NCBI RefSeq assembly: GCF_000711215.1
Contig: NZ_JOMF01000004.1
Span: forward strand, 124,001-188,000
Direction: 5' to 3'
Length of the DNA stretch: 64,000 nucleotides
DNA from: Methanomicrobium mobile BP
GTDB lineage: Archaea > Halobacteriota > Methanomicrobia > Methanomicrobiales > Methanomicrobiaceae
Position numbers and translations under genes: made by a program. Below the pieces are notes generated by a model. The model saw only the letters and a program-made list of their open reading frames with translations, was not told the origin of the DNA and did no database searches. Each line of letters opens with the position of its first letter. Positions within the stretch are counted from its first letter, which is position 1. This document shows positions 35,787-45,278 of the stretch, in pieces.

Positions 35787-36584
35787 ATGCACAAACAGAT
35801 CCTGCCCATAGCCCTCCTCGCAATCGCGGTCATCGCCGCCGTAATCGCTGGCTGCACCGGAACGCCGCCGGACAACGACATCCCCGACCCCGACCGGACA
35901 TACTACATCGTCGGCATAGACGAATTCTATCCGCCCCATACCTACCTCGACGAAAAAGGAAACCCGGTAGGATTCGACGTCGAATCCATGATCTGGATAG
36001 CGCAGGATCAGGGACTCGACATACGGTTCAAAACCAGAGAATGGAAAGGAATCATCTCCGCACTCCTCGACAAAAAGATCGACATGATCTACACTGGTCT
36101 CTCGATTACACCCGAACGCGCCGAAATAATCTCCTTCTCCGACCCCTACTGGGCAATCAATCAGGGCGTCGCCGTAAAGAACGGCTCGCAGATCACAATG
36201 GAAAAGGTCATGAGCGGCTCGGCAGTCACGGGCGCACCCAAAGAGAGCACGGCGGCGGAATGGGTTCAAAGATACCTTGTCGGCATCGGCGTCCTTAAAA
36301 AGGACAGATTCAAACTCTACGACGATTTCCCGGGTGCAATCAGGGCACTCGAAGACGGACAGATTGACGCCCTAATCTATGATACCCCGGGACTAATCGA
36401 GGCAATCGAAGACAAAAACCTTGAATTCATCGGCGCAATCAATACCGACGAAAAATACGGCATTGCCGTCAGAAAAGAGGACGCACAGCTTCTCGAAAAG
36501 CTCAACGCCGGTCTTAAACACCTCAAAGATAGTCCCAAGTGGGCAGAACTCATAGCAAAATACGAACTCAACGAAAACAACTGA
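35787..36584 (+). CDS. amino-acid ABC transporter substrate-binding lipoprotein 3
   Basis: A 265-residue paralogue with the start at MHKQILPIALL and lipobox VIAGC. The frame is open 25 codons further upstream, but those codons overlap the promoter shared with copy 2 (CACAAATATTATACC), so I exclude them. It keeps SITPERAEI, but the loop GTQRG(C/S)TA of copies 1 and 2 has become GAPKESTA, and FDVESMIW replaces the usual K at the end of that segment. Since the loop lines the binding cleft, a different ligand is likely. Confidence 0.9.
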   Translation: MHKQILPIALLAIAVIAAVIAGCTGTPPDNDIPDPDRTYYIVGIDEFYPPHTYLDEKGNPVGFDVESMIWIAQDQGLDIRFKTREWKGIISALLDKKIDMIYTGLSITPERAEIISFSDPYWAINQGVAVKNGSQITMEKVMSGSAVTGAPKESTAAEWVQRYLVGIGVLKKDRFKLYDDFPGAIRALEDGQIDALIYDTPGLIEAIEDKNLEFIGAINTDEKYGIAVRKEDAQLLEKLNAGLKHLKDSPKWAELIAKYELNENN

Positions 36585-36670
36585 AACGGATAAAACCCGA
36601 AAGTAAAAACCAAAAATAAAAATCAAAAATCAAAATAAATAGAAAAATACTTTTTTATCCGTTTATCCCG

Positions 36671-37357
36671 TCATCTCTTCTGTGTGCCCGGCACGGCATA
36701 CTTCTTCTCGAGGGCATTCGCACCCACCGTCGTAACCGTAACCAGCGCCAGATACACGATGCCCACGACAAAGAAAACCCCGGGCTCGAAATACTTCGTG
36801 AAAACGATCTTGCCGGCGCCGGTAAGCTCCACGAGCGTGATCATGTAGGCAAGCGAGGAATACTTGATAAGATAAATAAACTCGTTGGAAAGCCCCGGGA
36901 TTGCCCTTCTCAGAGCCTGCGGCAGAACGATATACATAATAGCCTGCCGCTTCGTCATACCCAGAGCGCTCGCCGCAATCAGCTGACCCTCCTTCACCGA
37001 GATGATGGCGCCGCGAACGTATTCCGAGTTGTAAGCGCTGTTGCAGCAGATAAAACCGATAATCGACGCCGTAAACGCGTCAAACGTAACACCCACGTAA
37101 GGCACGGTCGGAAGACCGAAATAGAGGATGAACAGAAGGAGCATAAGCGGGCAACCCTTCACAAAACCCACAAACAGCCTGCATATCCAATTGCCGTAAC
37201 TCTTACCGTAAACCCGACCGACCGCAAGCAGAACGCCGAAGGCAATCCCGAAAGGCGCGGTAATCAGCACCAGCAGTACGGTTATCATAAGACCGTCGGC
37301 AAGCGCCGGAAAGAGTATGTTAATACAGAAATCGATAAACTGGGCTGTCTCATCCAT
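36671..37357 (-). CDS. amino-acid ABC transporter permease B
   Basis: A 228-residue inner membrane subunit with about five membrane segments. The EAA-type contact loop is visible as EGQLIAASALGMTKRQAIMY, followed by IVLPQALRRAIPGLSNEFI. It is last of permease A-ATPase-permease B, five bases after the ATPase. Two different permeases point to a heterodimeric channel. Confidence 0.94.
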   Translation of the reverse strand: MDETAQFIDFCINILFPALADGLMITVLLVLITAPFGIAFGVLLAVGRVYGKSYGNWICRLFVGFVKGCPLMLLLFILYFGLPTVPYVGVTFDAFTASIIGFICCNSAYNSEYVRGAIISVKEGQLIAASALGMTKRQAIMYIVLPQALRRAIPGLSNEFIYLIKYSSLAYMITLVELTGAGKIVFTKYFEPGVFFVVGIVYLALVTVTTVGANALEKKYAVPGTQKR

Positions 37358-37362
37358 AATGG

Positions 37363-38127
37363 TCAGTCTCCGCTCAAATCACCGATTTTTCCCATGAAAC
37401 TGCGTATTCTCTCAAACCCGCCGCCGTCTCCGAAGACCTCCGCGGGCGTTCCGATCTCCTGAATGACGCCGGATTCCATGAAGACGATCTCGGTCGCAAC
37501 CGACCTTGCAAAACCCATCTCGTGAGTGACGACAAGCATGGTCATGCCCTCGAGGGCAAGCTTCCTCATGACCTCGAGGACCTCGCGGGTAAGCTCCGGA
37601 TCGAGCGCCGACGTGGGCTCGTCGAAGAGGATGACGTCCGGCTCCATCGCCAGCGCTCTTGCAATCGAGACACGCTGAGCCTGACCGCCCGAAAGCTCCG
37701 CCGGATAATGGTCGGCGAAATCCTCCATTCCGACCTGCCGAAGCTCGTAAAGCGCCTTCTCACGCGCCGCCTCGGGGCTCATGCCCTTGACCTTGATAAG
37801 CGCAATCTCGACATTCTTTATTGCCGTCAGATGATCGAAAAGGTAAAAATTCTGAAAGACCATCCCGATCTTCTGCCGGAACCGATTGATCTTCTTGCCG
37901 CTGTTCGTGACCTCCTCGTCGTGAAGCCAAACCCTTCCGCTGTCGGGCACGGTCAGCTGATTGATACAGCGAAGCAGAGTGCTCTTACCCGTCCCCGACG
38001 GTCCGATAAAGACAATGGTATCGCCCTTACGGACATTGAACGAGACCCCTTTGAGCACCTCGGCATCGCCGTAGGTCTTGTGTATGTCCTCCACCCGCAA
38101 TATGTAGTCGGTCTTATTTTCACTCAT
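37363..38127 (-). CDS. amino-acid ABC transporter ATPase
   Basis: A 254-residue ATPase driving polar amino acid import. Walker [10 protein letters not shown], signature [15 protein letters not shown], Walker [16 protein letters not shown] and the His switch [10 protein letters not shown] are all intact. It is sandwiched between two permease genes and should serve all three binding proteins encoded convergently. Confidence 0.96.
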   Translation of the reverse strand: MSENKTDYILRVEDIHKTYGDAEVLKGVSFNVRKGDTIVFIGPSGTGKSTLLRCINQLTVPDSGRVWLHDEEVTNSGKKINRFRQKIGMVFQNFYLFDHLTAIKNVEIALIKVKGMSPEAAREKALYELRQVGMEDFADHYPAELSGGQAQRVSIARALAMEPDVILFDEPTSALDPELTREVLEVMRKLALEGMTMLVVTHEMGFARSVATEIVFMESGVIQEIGTPAEVFGDGGGFERIRSFMGKIGDLSGD

Positions 38128-38167
38128 AATATCACCCGGGTCTTCTTCCTACCCGTCCTCACACTCC

Positions 38168-38854
38168 TCACACTATTCCCGCCTGACCGCCTCCCGAAAA
38201 TCCGGGGATGGCAACCCTCTTCTCGAGATATGCAATCACCCGCATTCCCGCGAAATTCAGCATAATGAACATCAGAGCACAGAGAATGTAAATCGGCATC
38301 GTAATATAGGTCTGTGTCACAATCTGCGAAGTCCTCGTCAGGAGTTCGGCAACGCCGATAGCGTAGCAGATTGCCGAATCGGTCAGAATATTCGGATACT
38401 CGTTCGACCACCCGGGAAGTGCGATGCGGACTGCCTGCGGGATGATAATCGTCCGTATTGCCGCCGCACGGCTCATTCCGAGGGAGCGTGCCGCCGTCAT
38501 CTGCCCCTCGCTTATCGACTGGATGGCGCCGCGGAAGATCTGCGACTGATAAGCCGCACCGCGAAGTCCGAGAACGGTTGCGCCCACGAAGAACGCATCC
38601 AAATCCAGATTGAGCAGGGGAAAGATCGTGAAATAGAACATGAAGAGCAGAACAAGGACGGGAAGACCGCGAAAAAACCAGACATACAGACCGATGACAT
38701 ATTTCAGCGGTCTGCTCCCGTATACCTGCCCGATTGCCATGGGCAGACCCAGACATGCGCCGATGATAAGAGCGGAGGCTACAAGCCCTACGGTAACCAG
38801 AATACCCTCAACAAGATACGGAAACCATTCCGCAACCACCGAAAACAAGTCCAT
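38168..38854 (-). CDS. amino-acid ABC transporter permease A
   Basis: A 228-residue permease paralogous to permease B. Features: GLPMAIGQVYGSRPLKYVIG, the EAA loop EGQMTAARSLGMSRAAAIRT and IIIPQAVRIALPGWSNEYPN. It heads the operon, 40 bp ahead of the ATPase. The ending GFSGGGQAGIV is short and Gly-rich. Confidence 0.94.
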   Translation of the reverse strand: MDLFSVVAEWFPYLVEGILVTVGLVASALIIGACLGLPMAIGQVYGSRPLKYVIGLYVWFFRGLPVLVLLFMFYFTIFPLLNLDLDAFFVGATVLGLRGAAYQSQIFRGAIQSISEGQMTAARSLGMSRAAAIRTIIIPQAVRIALPGWSNEYPNILTDSAICYAIGVAELLTRTSQIVTQTYITMPIYILCALMFIMLNFAGMRVIAYLEKRVAIPGFSGGGQAGIV

Positions 38855-38947
38855 CCAGTGCGCACCCCTGTATTAGCAGTCTTAAGCAGTACCTATTTAT
38901 CCTATGATTTTTTTATACTTCTCTTTTTGTCCTGCATGACCCCGCGG

Positions 38948-40384
38948 TCACGCACCTTCTGAATTCCGAAGTTTTTTATCTATGGCGGCACCCGCGGCAT
39001 ATCCCGTCGAGAATGCCGCCTGAAGATTGTATCCGCCCGTATCGCCGTCTATGTCCATGACCTCGCCCGCAAAATAAAGACCCTTACACAGCTTCGACTC
39101 CATGGTCTTCGGGTTTATCTCTTTCAGACAGACGCCGCCGCGGGTGACCATCGCCTCGTTGATGCCGCCGAGCGCCTTAATCGTCAGTTTGCAGTCGCAG
39201 AAGGCTTCGGTAAGCCTGTTCCGGTTCTCTTTCGTCAGATGCGCACAGGTAAGCCACTCATCGATTCCCGTAATCTCCATAACCATGCGAGCAAACCTTT
39301 CGGGAATCACGGTCGCGTTTCCGACGTTGCCGTTACCGCCGTTACCGCCAACAGCGCCGCCGACACTGCCGATACTGCCGACACCCCCTGCGCCCGAAAG
39401 CACCGACTTCACGAGTTTCTTCGGGTTCTCCGCCGCAAGCCGCGTAAGACTCTCACGGAATTTCTCCGCCGTCATGCCCTCTATGAACGAAACGCGGATG
39501 AAATCCCCCTTCTCCGCATATCTGGAGAGATGAAGGATCCCCGGACCCGAAACCCCCTTATGAGTAAAGAGGATATCCCCGACATTCTCGCGGATCTTCT
39601 TATTCCCGTGATAGAGAGATATCACCGCATTAGGGAAGGAAATCCCCGAAAGGCTTGCAAACGGGTAATCGCCGATGACAAACGCACATAGTGCGGGGGC
39701 AACCGGCGTTATCGTATGCCCGAACGACTCCGCAAGTCCGTAGCCGTCGCCCTCCGAACCCGTCGCGGGATAGGTCATGCCGCCGCAGGCGATAACAAGA
39801 TTTTTCGCATAAAAGCGCCCGGATTCCGTCGATATCTCGAAGATTCCCTCCCCGCAGTCTCCGAGATCACCGTTATCTCCGTCACCGCCGAAATCGCCGC
39901 CGGCAAAAACCGCATCGCGGACGGACTCTCCGCATCGGATCTCGACCCCGCAGTCACGCACCCTTCCGAGAAGCACCTCCAGAACATCCGCGGCCCTCCT
40001 GCTCACCGGAAATACCTTGCCGTTACCGTCGGTCTCGGTCTTAAGCCCCCGCAACTCAAAGGATTCAAGCAGATCGCGGTTGGAAAACCCCATGAGCGAA
40101 GCCTTCAGAAACTGACCGTTGCCGCCGTAGTGCCCGAAGAACTCCCTTATATCGCCGCCGTGAGTCAGATTGCACTGCGACTGCCCCGTAATGAGAAGTT
40201 TCCGCCCGCAGGTACTCTTCTTCTCAAGGAGAAGCACACTGTTTCGCCCGCCGCCCGAGGCGGTTTCCGCACAGACAAGCCCCGCCGGACCCCCGCCGAC
40301 TATTGCCGCATCCCAGACGAAAGGCATACTGCGCCCTTCGCGGAAATCTTCCCCGCATTTGCCGGTATTCTCAGCCGAATTCAT
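38948..40384 (-). CDS. YhiN/HI0933-family FAD-dependent oxidoreductase
   Basis: A 478-residue flavoprotein of uncertain substrate. The FAD-binding GGGPAGLVCAE lies at about 28-38, followed by KKSTCGRKLLITGQSQCNLT and NLVIACGGMTYPATGSEGDG; the end YNLQAAFSTGYAAG is typical. The likely start is MPFVWDAAIVGGG about 19 codons inside the frame, since the earlier residues are unconserved. Two inserts are unusual: an acidic Gly/Asp run near residues 160-175 and a Gly/Asn/Val-rich run (SIGSVGGAVGGNGGNGNVGN) near 335-355 encoded by repeated CCGTTACCGCCG on the plus strand. Confidence 0.88.
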   Translation of the reverse strand: MNSAENTGKCGEDFREGRSMPFVWDAAIVGGGPAGLVCAETASGGGRNSVLLLEKKSTCGRKLLITGQSQCNLTHGGDIREFFGHYGGNGQFLKASLMGFSNRDLLESFELRGLKTETDGNGKVFPVSRRAADVLEVLLGRVRDCGVEIRCGESVRDAVFAGGDFGGDGDNGDLGDCGEGIFEISTESGRFYAKNLVIACGGMTYPATGSEGDGYGLAESFGHTITPVAPALCAFVIGDYPFASLSGISFPNAVISLYHGNKKIRENVGDILFTHKGVSGPGILHLSRYAEKGDFIRVSFIEGMTAEKFRESLTRLAAENPKKLVKSVLSGAGGVGSIGSVGGAVGGNGGNGNVGNATVIPERFARMVMEITGIDEWLTCAHLTKENRNRLTEAFCDCKLTIKALGGINEAMVTRGGVCLKEINPKTMESKLCKGLYFAGEVMDIDGDTGGYNLQAAFSTGYAAGAAIDKKLRNSEGA

Positions 40385-40690
40385 ATTTCAGTAAAATCTC
40401 CGCTTAATACAGATTATTTTTGCGGCTGATAAATACATGAGTCATTACGATTCCGGACATAATCGGGGCATAATCAATGACATGAACAATGAGCATAATC
40501 GGGGCATAATCCGCAGTACTTAAACGTTTTGTATAATATGCACGATAATTATTTATCCGACAAGATAAAATTTCGCCTGATTTCCGATATGATATAACTG
40601 CGTAACATGCCGATTTTCCAAAACCACGCGAGATTTTTCCGTTATGCGTATCGCCGCTTTCAAACCGGCTTTGCGTCAGGAAAAGTTGAA
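40385..40690. other. gene-free stretch with repeated GGGGCATAATC
   Basis: No gene seen. At 40463-40513 CATAATCGGGGCATAATC occurs twice, separated by AATGACATGAACAATGAG. Promoter-like AT tracts follow at 40531-40560. Confidence 0.55.
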
Positions 40691-40725
40691 GAAAATATAT
40701 ATAGTTTGAAGTTGATTTTAGGGTA

Positions 40726-41197
40726 TAGACTTAAAAGGGGGAATGAAACGACTAAAATGGTGATAACGAACTGAAAAGATGGGTTTTATATGGTTTTACG
40801 CCTGCTGACATAGATGAAGACCGATAAACATGCATAAAGTCATAAGTACCCGCGGAGAAATTTGCGGGATACCATCATGATGTTCCGGCGAGAGCATATA
40901 CTCTGATTCACAAGCAAAACATACAGGCACACAATCAAATAAATCATACCAAAGGAAGTCCGATAAGCAATCGGAACGATAAATCACTCACTCTACGCAA
41001 AAAAGCACTGTCACATTTAAAAACGCATGTCATAAGCCCGTGTGAATCTGACCGTCCCACGGGCAAGATCATTCATTAATCCGACCCGCGATAAACTGAC
41101 CACTTAAGAACGGGTCGGAATCCTCAAACGCACAAAAACACCTAACGGTTCTTTAACGGGATCTGCCCGAACAAGGGCAGATCATTATTATTTTTTT
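40726..41197 (+). ncRNA. candidate structured non-coding RNA
   Basis: A stretch of about 470 bp without a credible gene is framed by signals. A strong TATA box AAATATATATAG (40692-40703) predicts a start near 40726. At the far end GATCTGCCC (41160-41168) and GGGCAGATC (41175-41183) form a perfect 9-bp stem, followed by ATTATTATTTTTTT, a terminator-like end. Other perfect stems are TCCGAT/ATCGGA (around 40959-40975), GCCCGTG/CACGGGC (41036-41064) and CCGACCCG/CGGGTCGG (41081-41118). CCCGC/GCGGG lies near 40849-40868. I could not match it to RNase P RNA (no GAGGAAAGTCC region) or SRP RNA. Confidence 0.5.
41160..41197 (+). terminator. stem-loop with T-run
   Basis: GATCTGCCC, loop GAACAA, GGGCAGATC, then A/T-rich DNA ending in seven T. 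It closes the candidate ncRNA; the next gene on the same strand begins more than 300 bp later. Confidence 0.6.
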
Positions 41198-41243
41198 GAT
41201 TTCGCAGTTTTACCGCAGATATTTAACCGGCACGGCACTTTTC

Positions 41244-41405
41244 CCGCAAACAGTTAACGCCGTTAACACCCCGGGCGTTGTTAACACCGTTAACATTGTT
41301 GACAATGTCAGCACCGACAATAACGTTAACACCGTTAACGCTATTGGCACAACCAACATGTTAACACCGTTAACACTGATAAATCCGTTAACACCGTTAA
41401 CACGC
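41244..41405. repeat. GTTAAC-rich tandem repeat
   Basis: At least nine copies of the palindromic hexamer GTTAAC, often as GTTAACACCGTTAAC, in 160 bp. A frame of 98 codons through it spells repeated V-N-T-V-N and T-P-L-T but has no start context, so I treat it as non-coding. It lies between the ncRNA candidate and the aguBA fusion. Confidence 0.85.
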
Positions 41406-41529
41406 TTGCCGTCGTTATCGCCGTCGCCTTTTTACATTGACAAGAATTATAACGGCTCTGACAAAATATTTTCAAAGAAAGTTCTCTCATAAAATTCTCC
41501 GATAAAAACAGTCAATAACGGCAATAACG

Positions 41530-43539
41530 ATGGTAAAAACAGCACTCATTCAGATGCGGGTCGCGGGCGACCCGAAAGAGAACCTGCAAAACGCTCTCTC
41601 GATGACAAAAGAGGCGGCAGACGCCGGCGCAAAGATAATCTGCCTCCCCGAACTCTTCATGCACCGCTATTTCCCGCAGAAAGAGCACTTCGACGAAGGA
41701 ATCTCCGCCGAAGACCTCGCCGAAGAACTCAACGGAGACACAATCGCCGCATTCGCAGCCGCGGCAAAGAGGCATCATGCCGTAATAATCGTCCCCTTAT
41801 TCGAGAAATGCCCAAACGGACGGGACTCCGGCGTTAAAACCGCAGGCACACACACATACCGCAACTCGGCGGCGGTAATCAACTCCGACGGCACCGTATT
41901 TCCGCCGTATCGCAAGATGCACATCCCCTACGACCCTTACTTCTACGAAAAGAACTACTTCGCCCCGGGCGACGAAATACCCGTCTTCGAGACCACCTAC
42001 GGACGCATTGCCGTATTAATCTGCTATGACCAGTGGTTCCCAGAAAGCGCAAGAATCGCGGCGATAAAAGGCGCACAGGCAATTTTTTACCCGACGGCAA
42101 TCGGCAGACCGAAGGAATACGCCGACGAAGAAACAGCCGAAGGCGACTGGCGGGAAGCGTGGAAGACCGTGCAGCGCGGTCACGCCATCGCCAACAGCCT
42201 CTGGATAGCGGCGGTAAACCGTGTCGGCATTGAGGAAGAACTCGACTTCTGGGGCGGATCCTTCGTCTGCGACCCCTTCGGAAACGTCGTTGCGCAAGCG
42301 GGCAACGAGCAGGGCATCATCTTCGCCGATATCGACTTTGACTTAAACGACGACATCCGCGCCGGCTGGGGCTTCATGAAAAACCGCCGTCCCGACCGCT
42401 ATCATGCAATCACGGGCTCGCAGGACGAGCGTTTCTTAAGCGAAGGCTGGCACGCATCTCCGAAAAACCTGCCCGCAACCCCGAAAAAATGCGGATACCG
42501 CATGCCCGCCGAATGGGAACCGCACGACGCCGTCTGGCTGGCATTCCCCCACGACGAAGAAACCTTCGAAGAGCTTGACGCCGTCGAACAGTCCTATATC
42601 AAGATAATAACCGCAATCGCAAACAGCGGCGGCGAAGAAGTCAGACTCCTTGTCCTCGACGAAACCATGCGAAACCGCGTCTGCGAAATGCTCGCCGATG
42701 CCGGCGCAGACCTCACCAAAGTCAGTTTCCGCATCCGCAGATACGCCGACGTCTGGTTCAGGGACTACGGACCAATCTTCGTCGTAAAACGGGATGCGGA
42801 GAATGCCGGCGAAAACGACCGCATTGCCATCACCGACTGGGTCTTCAACGCATGGGGCGGCAAATACGACGAACTGCGCCCCGACAACAACATCCCCGCT
42901 TGGATAGCCGCGACCGACAACATCCCGAAATTCTCCGCCGAGATCGTCCTCGAAGGCGGCTCAATCGACGTAAACGGCAGAGGACTCCTGCTCACCACAA
43001 AGCAGTGCCTCTTAAACGAAAACCGAAATCCGCGGCTCAATCAGTCGGAGATAGAAGAATACCTCTCGGAATACCTCGGCGCCGAAAAAGTCATCTGGCT
43101 CAACCGCGGACTTGAAGGCGACGATACCGACGGACACATCGACGACATAGCCCGCTTCGTAAACGAAAACACGGTCATCTGCGCCGTCGAAGACGAAACA
43201 AACAGCGGGAGTGAAAATTACGCCGTCCTCAAAGAAAACCTCGAAATTCTCAGAGCCGCAACCGACGCCGACGGCAACCCCCTAAAAATCGTCACCGTCC
43301 CCATGCCCGATAAAATCGACGACGAATATCCCCTGCCCGCAAGCTACACCAACTTCTATATCGCCAACACCGCCGTCCTCGTCCCGACCTTCGGCTGCGA
43401 AAACGACCGCATTGCCCTCGAAATAATTCAGGATGTCTTCAAAGACCGCAAAGTCATAGGCATAAACTGCCGCGAAATGGTCTACGGACTGGGCACGATA
43501 CACTGCGTAAGCCAGCAGCAGCCGAAAACTTACAAATAA
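41530..43539 (+). CDS. fused N-carbamoylputrescine amidohydrolase - agmatine deiminase
   Basis: One 669-residue protein joins the two enzymes that turn agmatine into putrescine. Residues 1-290 form a nitrilase-fold amidase (AguB type) with catalytic E41 (LPELF), K129 (RKMHIP) and C165 (LICYDQWFPE). Residues about 310-669 form an agmatine deiminase (AguA type): WFRDYGPIFV, LEGGSIDVNG, DTDGHIDDIARF and nucleophile C659 in GLGTIHCVSQQQP. The linker passes through KNLPATPKKCGYRMPAEW without a break. The order is reversed with respect to the reaction sequence (deiminase acts first). No polyamine gene neighbours it. Confidence 0.93.
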   Translation: MVKTALIQMRVAGDPKENLQNALSMTKEAADAGAKIICLPELFMHRYFPQKEHFDEGISAEDLAEELNGDTIAAFAAAAKRHHAVIIVPLFEKCPNGRDSGVKTAGTHTYRNSAAVINSDGTVFPPYRKMHIPYDPYFYEKNYFAPGDEIPVFETTYGRIAVLICYDQWFPESARIAAIKGAQAIFYPTAIGRPKEYADEETAEGDWREAWKTVQRGHAIANSLWIAAVNRVGIEEELDFWGGSFVCDPFGNVVAQAGNEQGIIFADIDFDLNDDIRAGWGFMKNRRPDRYHAITGSQDERFLSEGWHASPKNLPATPKKCGYRMPAEWEPHDAVWLAFPHDEETFEELDAVEQSYIKIITAIANSGGEEVRLLVLDETMRNRVCEMLADAGADLTKVSFRIRRYADVWFRDYGPIFVVKRDAENAGENDRIAITDWVFNAWGGKYDELRPDNNIPAWIAATDNIPKFSAEIVLEGGSIDVNGRGLLLTTKQCLLNENRNPRLNQSEIEEYLSEYLGAEKVIWLNRGLEGDDTDGHIDDIARFVNENTVICAVEDETNSGSENYAVLKENLEILRAATDADGNPLKIVTVPMPDKIDDEYPLPASYTNFYIANTAVLVPTFGCENDRIALEIIQDVFKDRKVIGINCREMVYGLGTIHCVSQQQPKTYK

Positions 43540-43716
43540 CTTTAAAAAAAGGAATAAAGCAAAAATTAGGTTTTGGTTTTTTATTTGGGTTTTTAATTTC
43601 GGTTTGATTTATTCTATGACCTGTTGATTTTCTATTTTATTTGTTTATTGTATCTTATCGTGATATTCCGTATATTTTCTGTTCGGTATATTTCAGTGAT
43701 TTTCCCGTAAATTTAC
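43540..43716. other. T-rich intergenic gap
   Basis: Convergent gap with T- and G-rich low-complexity sequence (GGTTTTTTATTTGGGTTTTT) and no gene. T-runs at 43573-43605 probably end the aguBA transcript. Confidence 0.5.
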
Positions 43717-44109
43717 CTATTCGCGGATGAACTTCGTTCCGTAGACAATGATACCGCTGTCGCCGTCCGCGGAGATCTTTCTGAAGGTCGACTTGACCCT
43801 CATGCCGATATAAACCTCGTTTATATCCGAGCAGATAACCGGCGCCGTCAGGCGCGTACCCTCGTCAAGCTCGATGATTGCGACAACGAAAGGCGTCTGA
43901 AGATCGAACTTGTCGCTCGCGGTCCTTACGACCGAGAACGTAACAATCTTGCCCGTGCCCTTGAACTTATAGTCGACAATCTTACCCTCGCGTCTGCACT
44001 TGGGGCACAGCGACCTCGGCGGGAAATAATAAGTGCCGCATGTCTCGCATTTCGTACCTATCAGATTATACCTGTTAGTCTGTTTTCTCCAGAATCGTGG
44101 AACCGACAT
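43717..44109 (-). CDS. DUF35 zinc-ribbon/OB-fold acyl-CoA-binding protein
   Basis: A 130-residue scaffold that, in methanogens, holds acetoacetyl-CoA thiolase and HMG-CoA synthase together and passes the intermediate between them (known from the archaeal thiolase-HMGCS complex). The zinc ribbon has C21-C24 and C35-C38 (CETC ... CPKC), and the OB part begins at GTGKIVTFSVV. It starts two bases after the thiolase stop, which fits the known complex. Confidence 0.94.
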   Translation of the reverse strand: MSVPRFWRKQTNRYNLIGTKCETCGTYYFPPRSLCPKCRREGKIVDYKFKGTGKIVTFSVVRTASDKFDLQTPFVVAIIELDEGTRLTAPVICSDINEVYIGMRVKSTFRKISADGDSGIIVYGTKFIRE

Positions 44110-44111
44110 CT

Positions 44112-45278
44112 TTAAACCCTCCTGAAAATACTGGTAACGACCGTAGCGCCGGTGCCGCCCACATTGTGCGTCATACCAATCTCGGCGCCGTCAACCTGCC
44201 TCTTGCCCGCCTCGCCGCGAAGCTGGGTAACAACCTCGCAGACCTGCTTGATACCCGTAGCACCTACGGGGTGACCGCATGCCTTCAGACCGCCGCTCGT
44301 GTTAACCGGCAGCTTGCCGTCAAGAGCAGTGTATCCTTCGGCGGTGAGCTTGCCTGCCTCGCCTTTCTTGCAGAAGCCCATATCCTCGATGGCACAGATC
44401 TCAGCAATCGTAAAGCAGTCGTGAACCTCGACGAGATCGACATCCTTGCGCTCAATCTTTGCGATATCGAAGGCACGGTTTGCCGCCGCGACCGTCGCAT
44501 CGAGTGTGCTGATATCGCGCCTGTCGTGAAGCGAGATTGTATCGGATGCCTGCGTCGATGCCAGAACCTTCACGGGGCAGTCGGTAAACTCCTTTGCACG
44601 GTCGAGCGAACAGAGGATAACCGCCGCAGCGCCGTCCGTAACCGGCGAACAGTCCATAAGACGCAGCGGATCGGCAACAAGAGTCGAGTTGAGAACCGTA
44701 TCAATCGTAATCTCCTTCTGGTACTGTGCAATCGGGTTTCTGGCGCCGTTGTAGTGGTTCTTGACCGCAACCTGAGCAAGCTCCTCGCGGGTCATGCCGT
44801 ACCTGTTCATGTAGTCGCGTGCCATCATAGCATAAAGCGACGGGAAAGTAACGCCGTACATTCCTTCCCACTCGCGGTCGGCGGCGCCCGCAAGGGCATC
44901 CGTAGTCTCTCCGCCCGAGACATCCGTCATCTTCTCGACACCCGCCGCGATAACGATATCCTGAGCGCCGGAGGCGATACAGTTGACCGCCTGACGGAAT
45001 GCCAGACCGCCCGAAGCACATGCCGCCTCCGTCCTCGTCGCCGGAATGTGGTTTGTCGCAAGACCCGAATAATCCGCGATGAGCGCTCCGATATGCTCCT
45101 GAAGGACGAAACGTCCTCCGCTCATGTTGCCGACGAACATCTCCTGAATATCGTCGCCGTCCATACCTGCATCGTCGATTGCCTTAACGCCGGCTTCGAC
45201 GCACATTTCTCTGAATGAATCGCCCCAGCGCTCACCGAACTTGGTGAGACCGACGCCTACTACTGCTACATCTCTCAT
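44112..45278 (-). CDS. acetyl-CoA C-acetyltransferase (thiolase)
   Basis: Condenses two acetyl-CoA to acetoacetyl-CoA, the first step of the mevalonate route to archaeal lipids. The 388-residue protein has the acylated C87 (EAACASGG), HDCFTIAEI and the [14 protein letters not shown] loop with its His. It overlaps HMG-CoA synthase by four bases and precedes DUF35 by two. Confidence 0.95.
   Translation of the reverse strand: MRDVAVVGVGLTKFGERWGDSFREMCVEAGVKAIDDAGMDGDDIQEMFVGNMSGGRFVLQEHIGALIADYSGLATNHIPATRTEAACASGGLAFRQAVNCIASGAQDIVIAAGVEKMTDVSGGETTDALAGAADREWEGMYGVTFPSLYAMMARDYMNRYGMTREELAQVAVKNHYNGARNPIAQYQKEITIDTVLNSTLVADPLRLMDCSPVTDGAAAVILCSLDRAKEFTDCPVKVLASTQASDTISLHDRRDISTLDATVAAANRAFDIAKIERKDVDLVEVHDCFTIAEICAIEDMGFCKKGEAGKLTAEGYTALDGKLPVNTSGGLKACGHPVGATGIKQVCEVVTQLRGEAGKRQVDGAEIGMTHNVGGTGATVVTSIFRRV

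Noticed and set aside
40726-41197. Identification as RNase P RNA, SRP RNA or C/D box RNA
   Set aside because: The conserved RNase P and SRP cores are absent; ATGATG and CTGA boxes occur but not in convincing C/D spacing, so I only call it a candidate ncRNA.
41196-41492. 98-codon frame with repeated V-N-T-V-N
   Set aside because: It is explained by the GTTAAC repeat; it overlaps the terminator-like element and has no start context.
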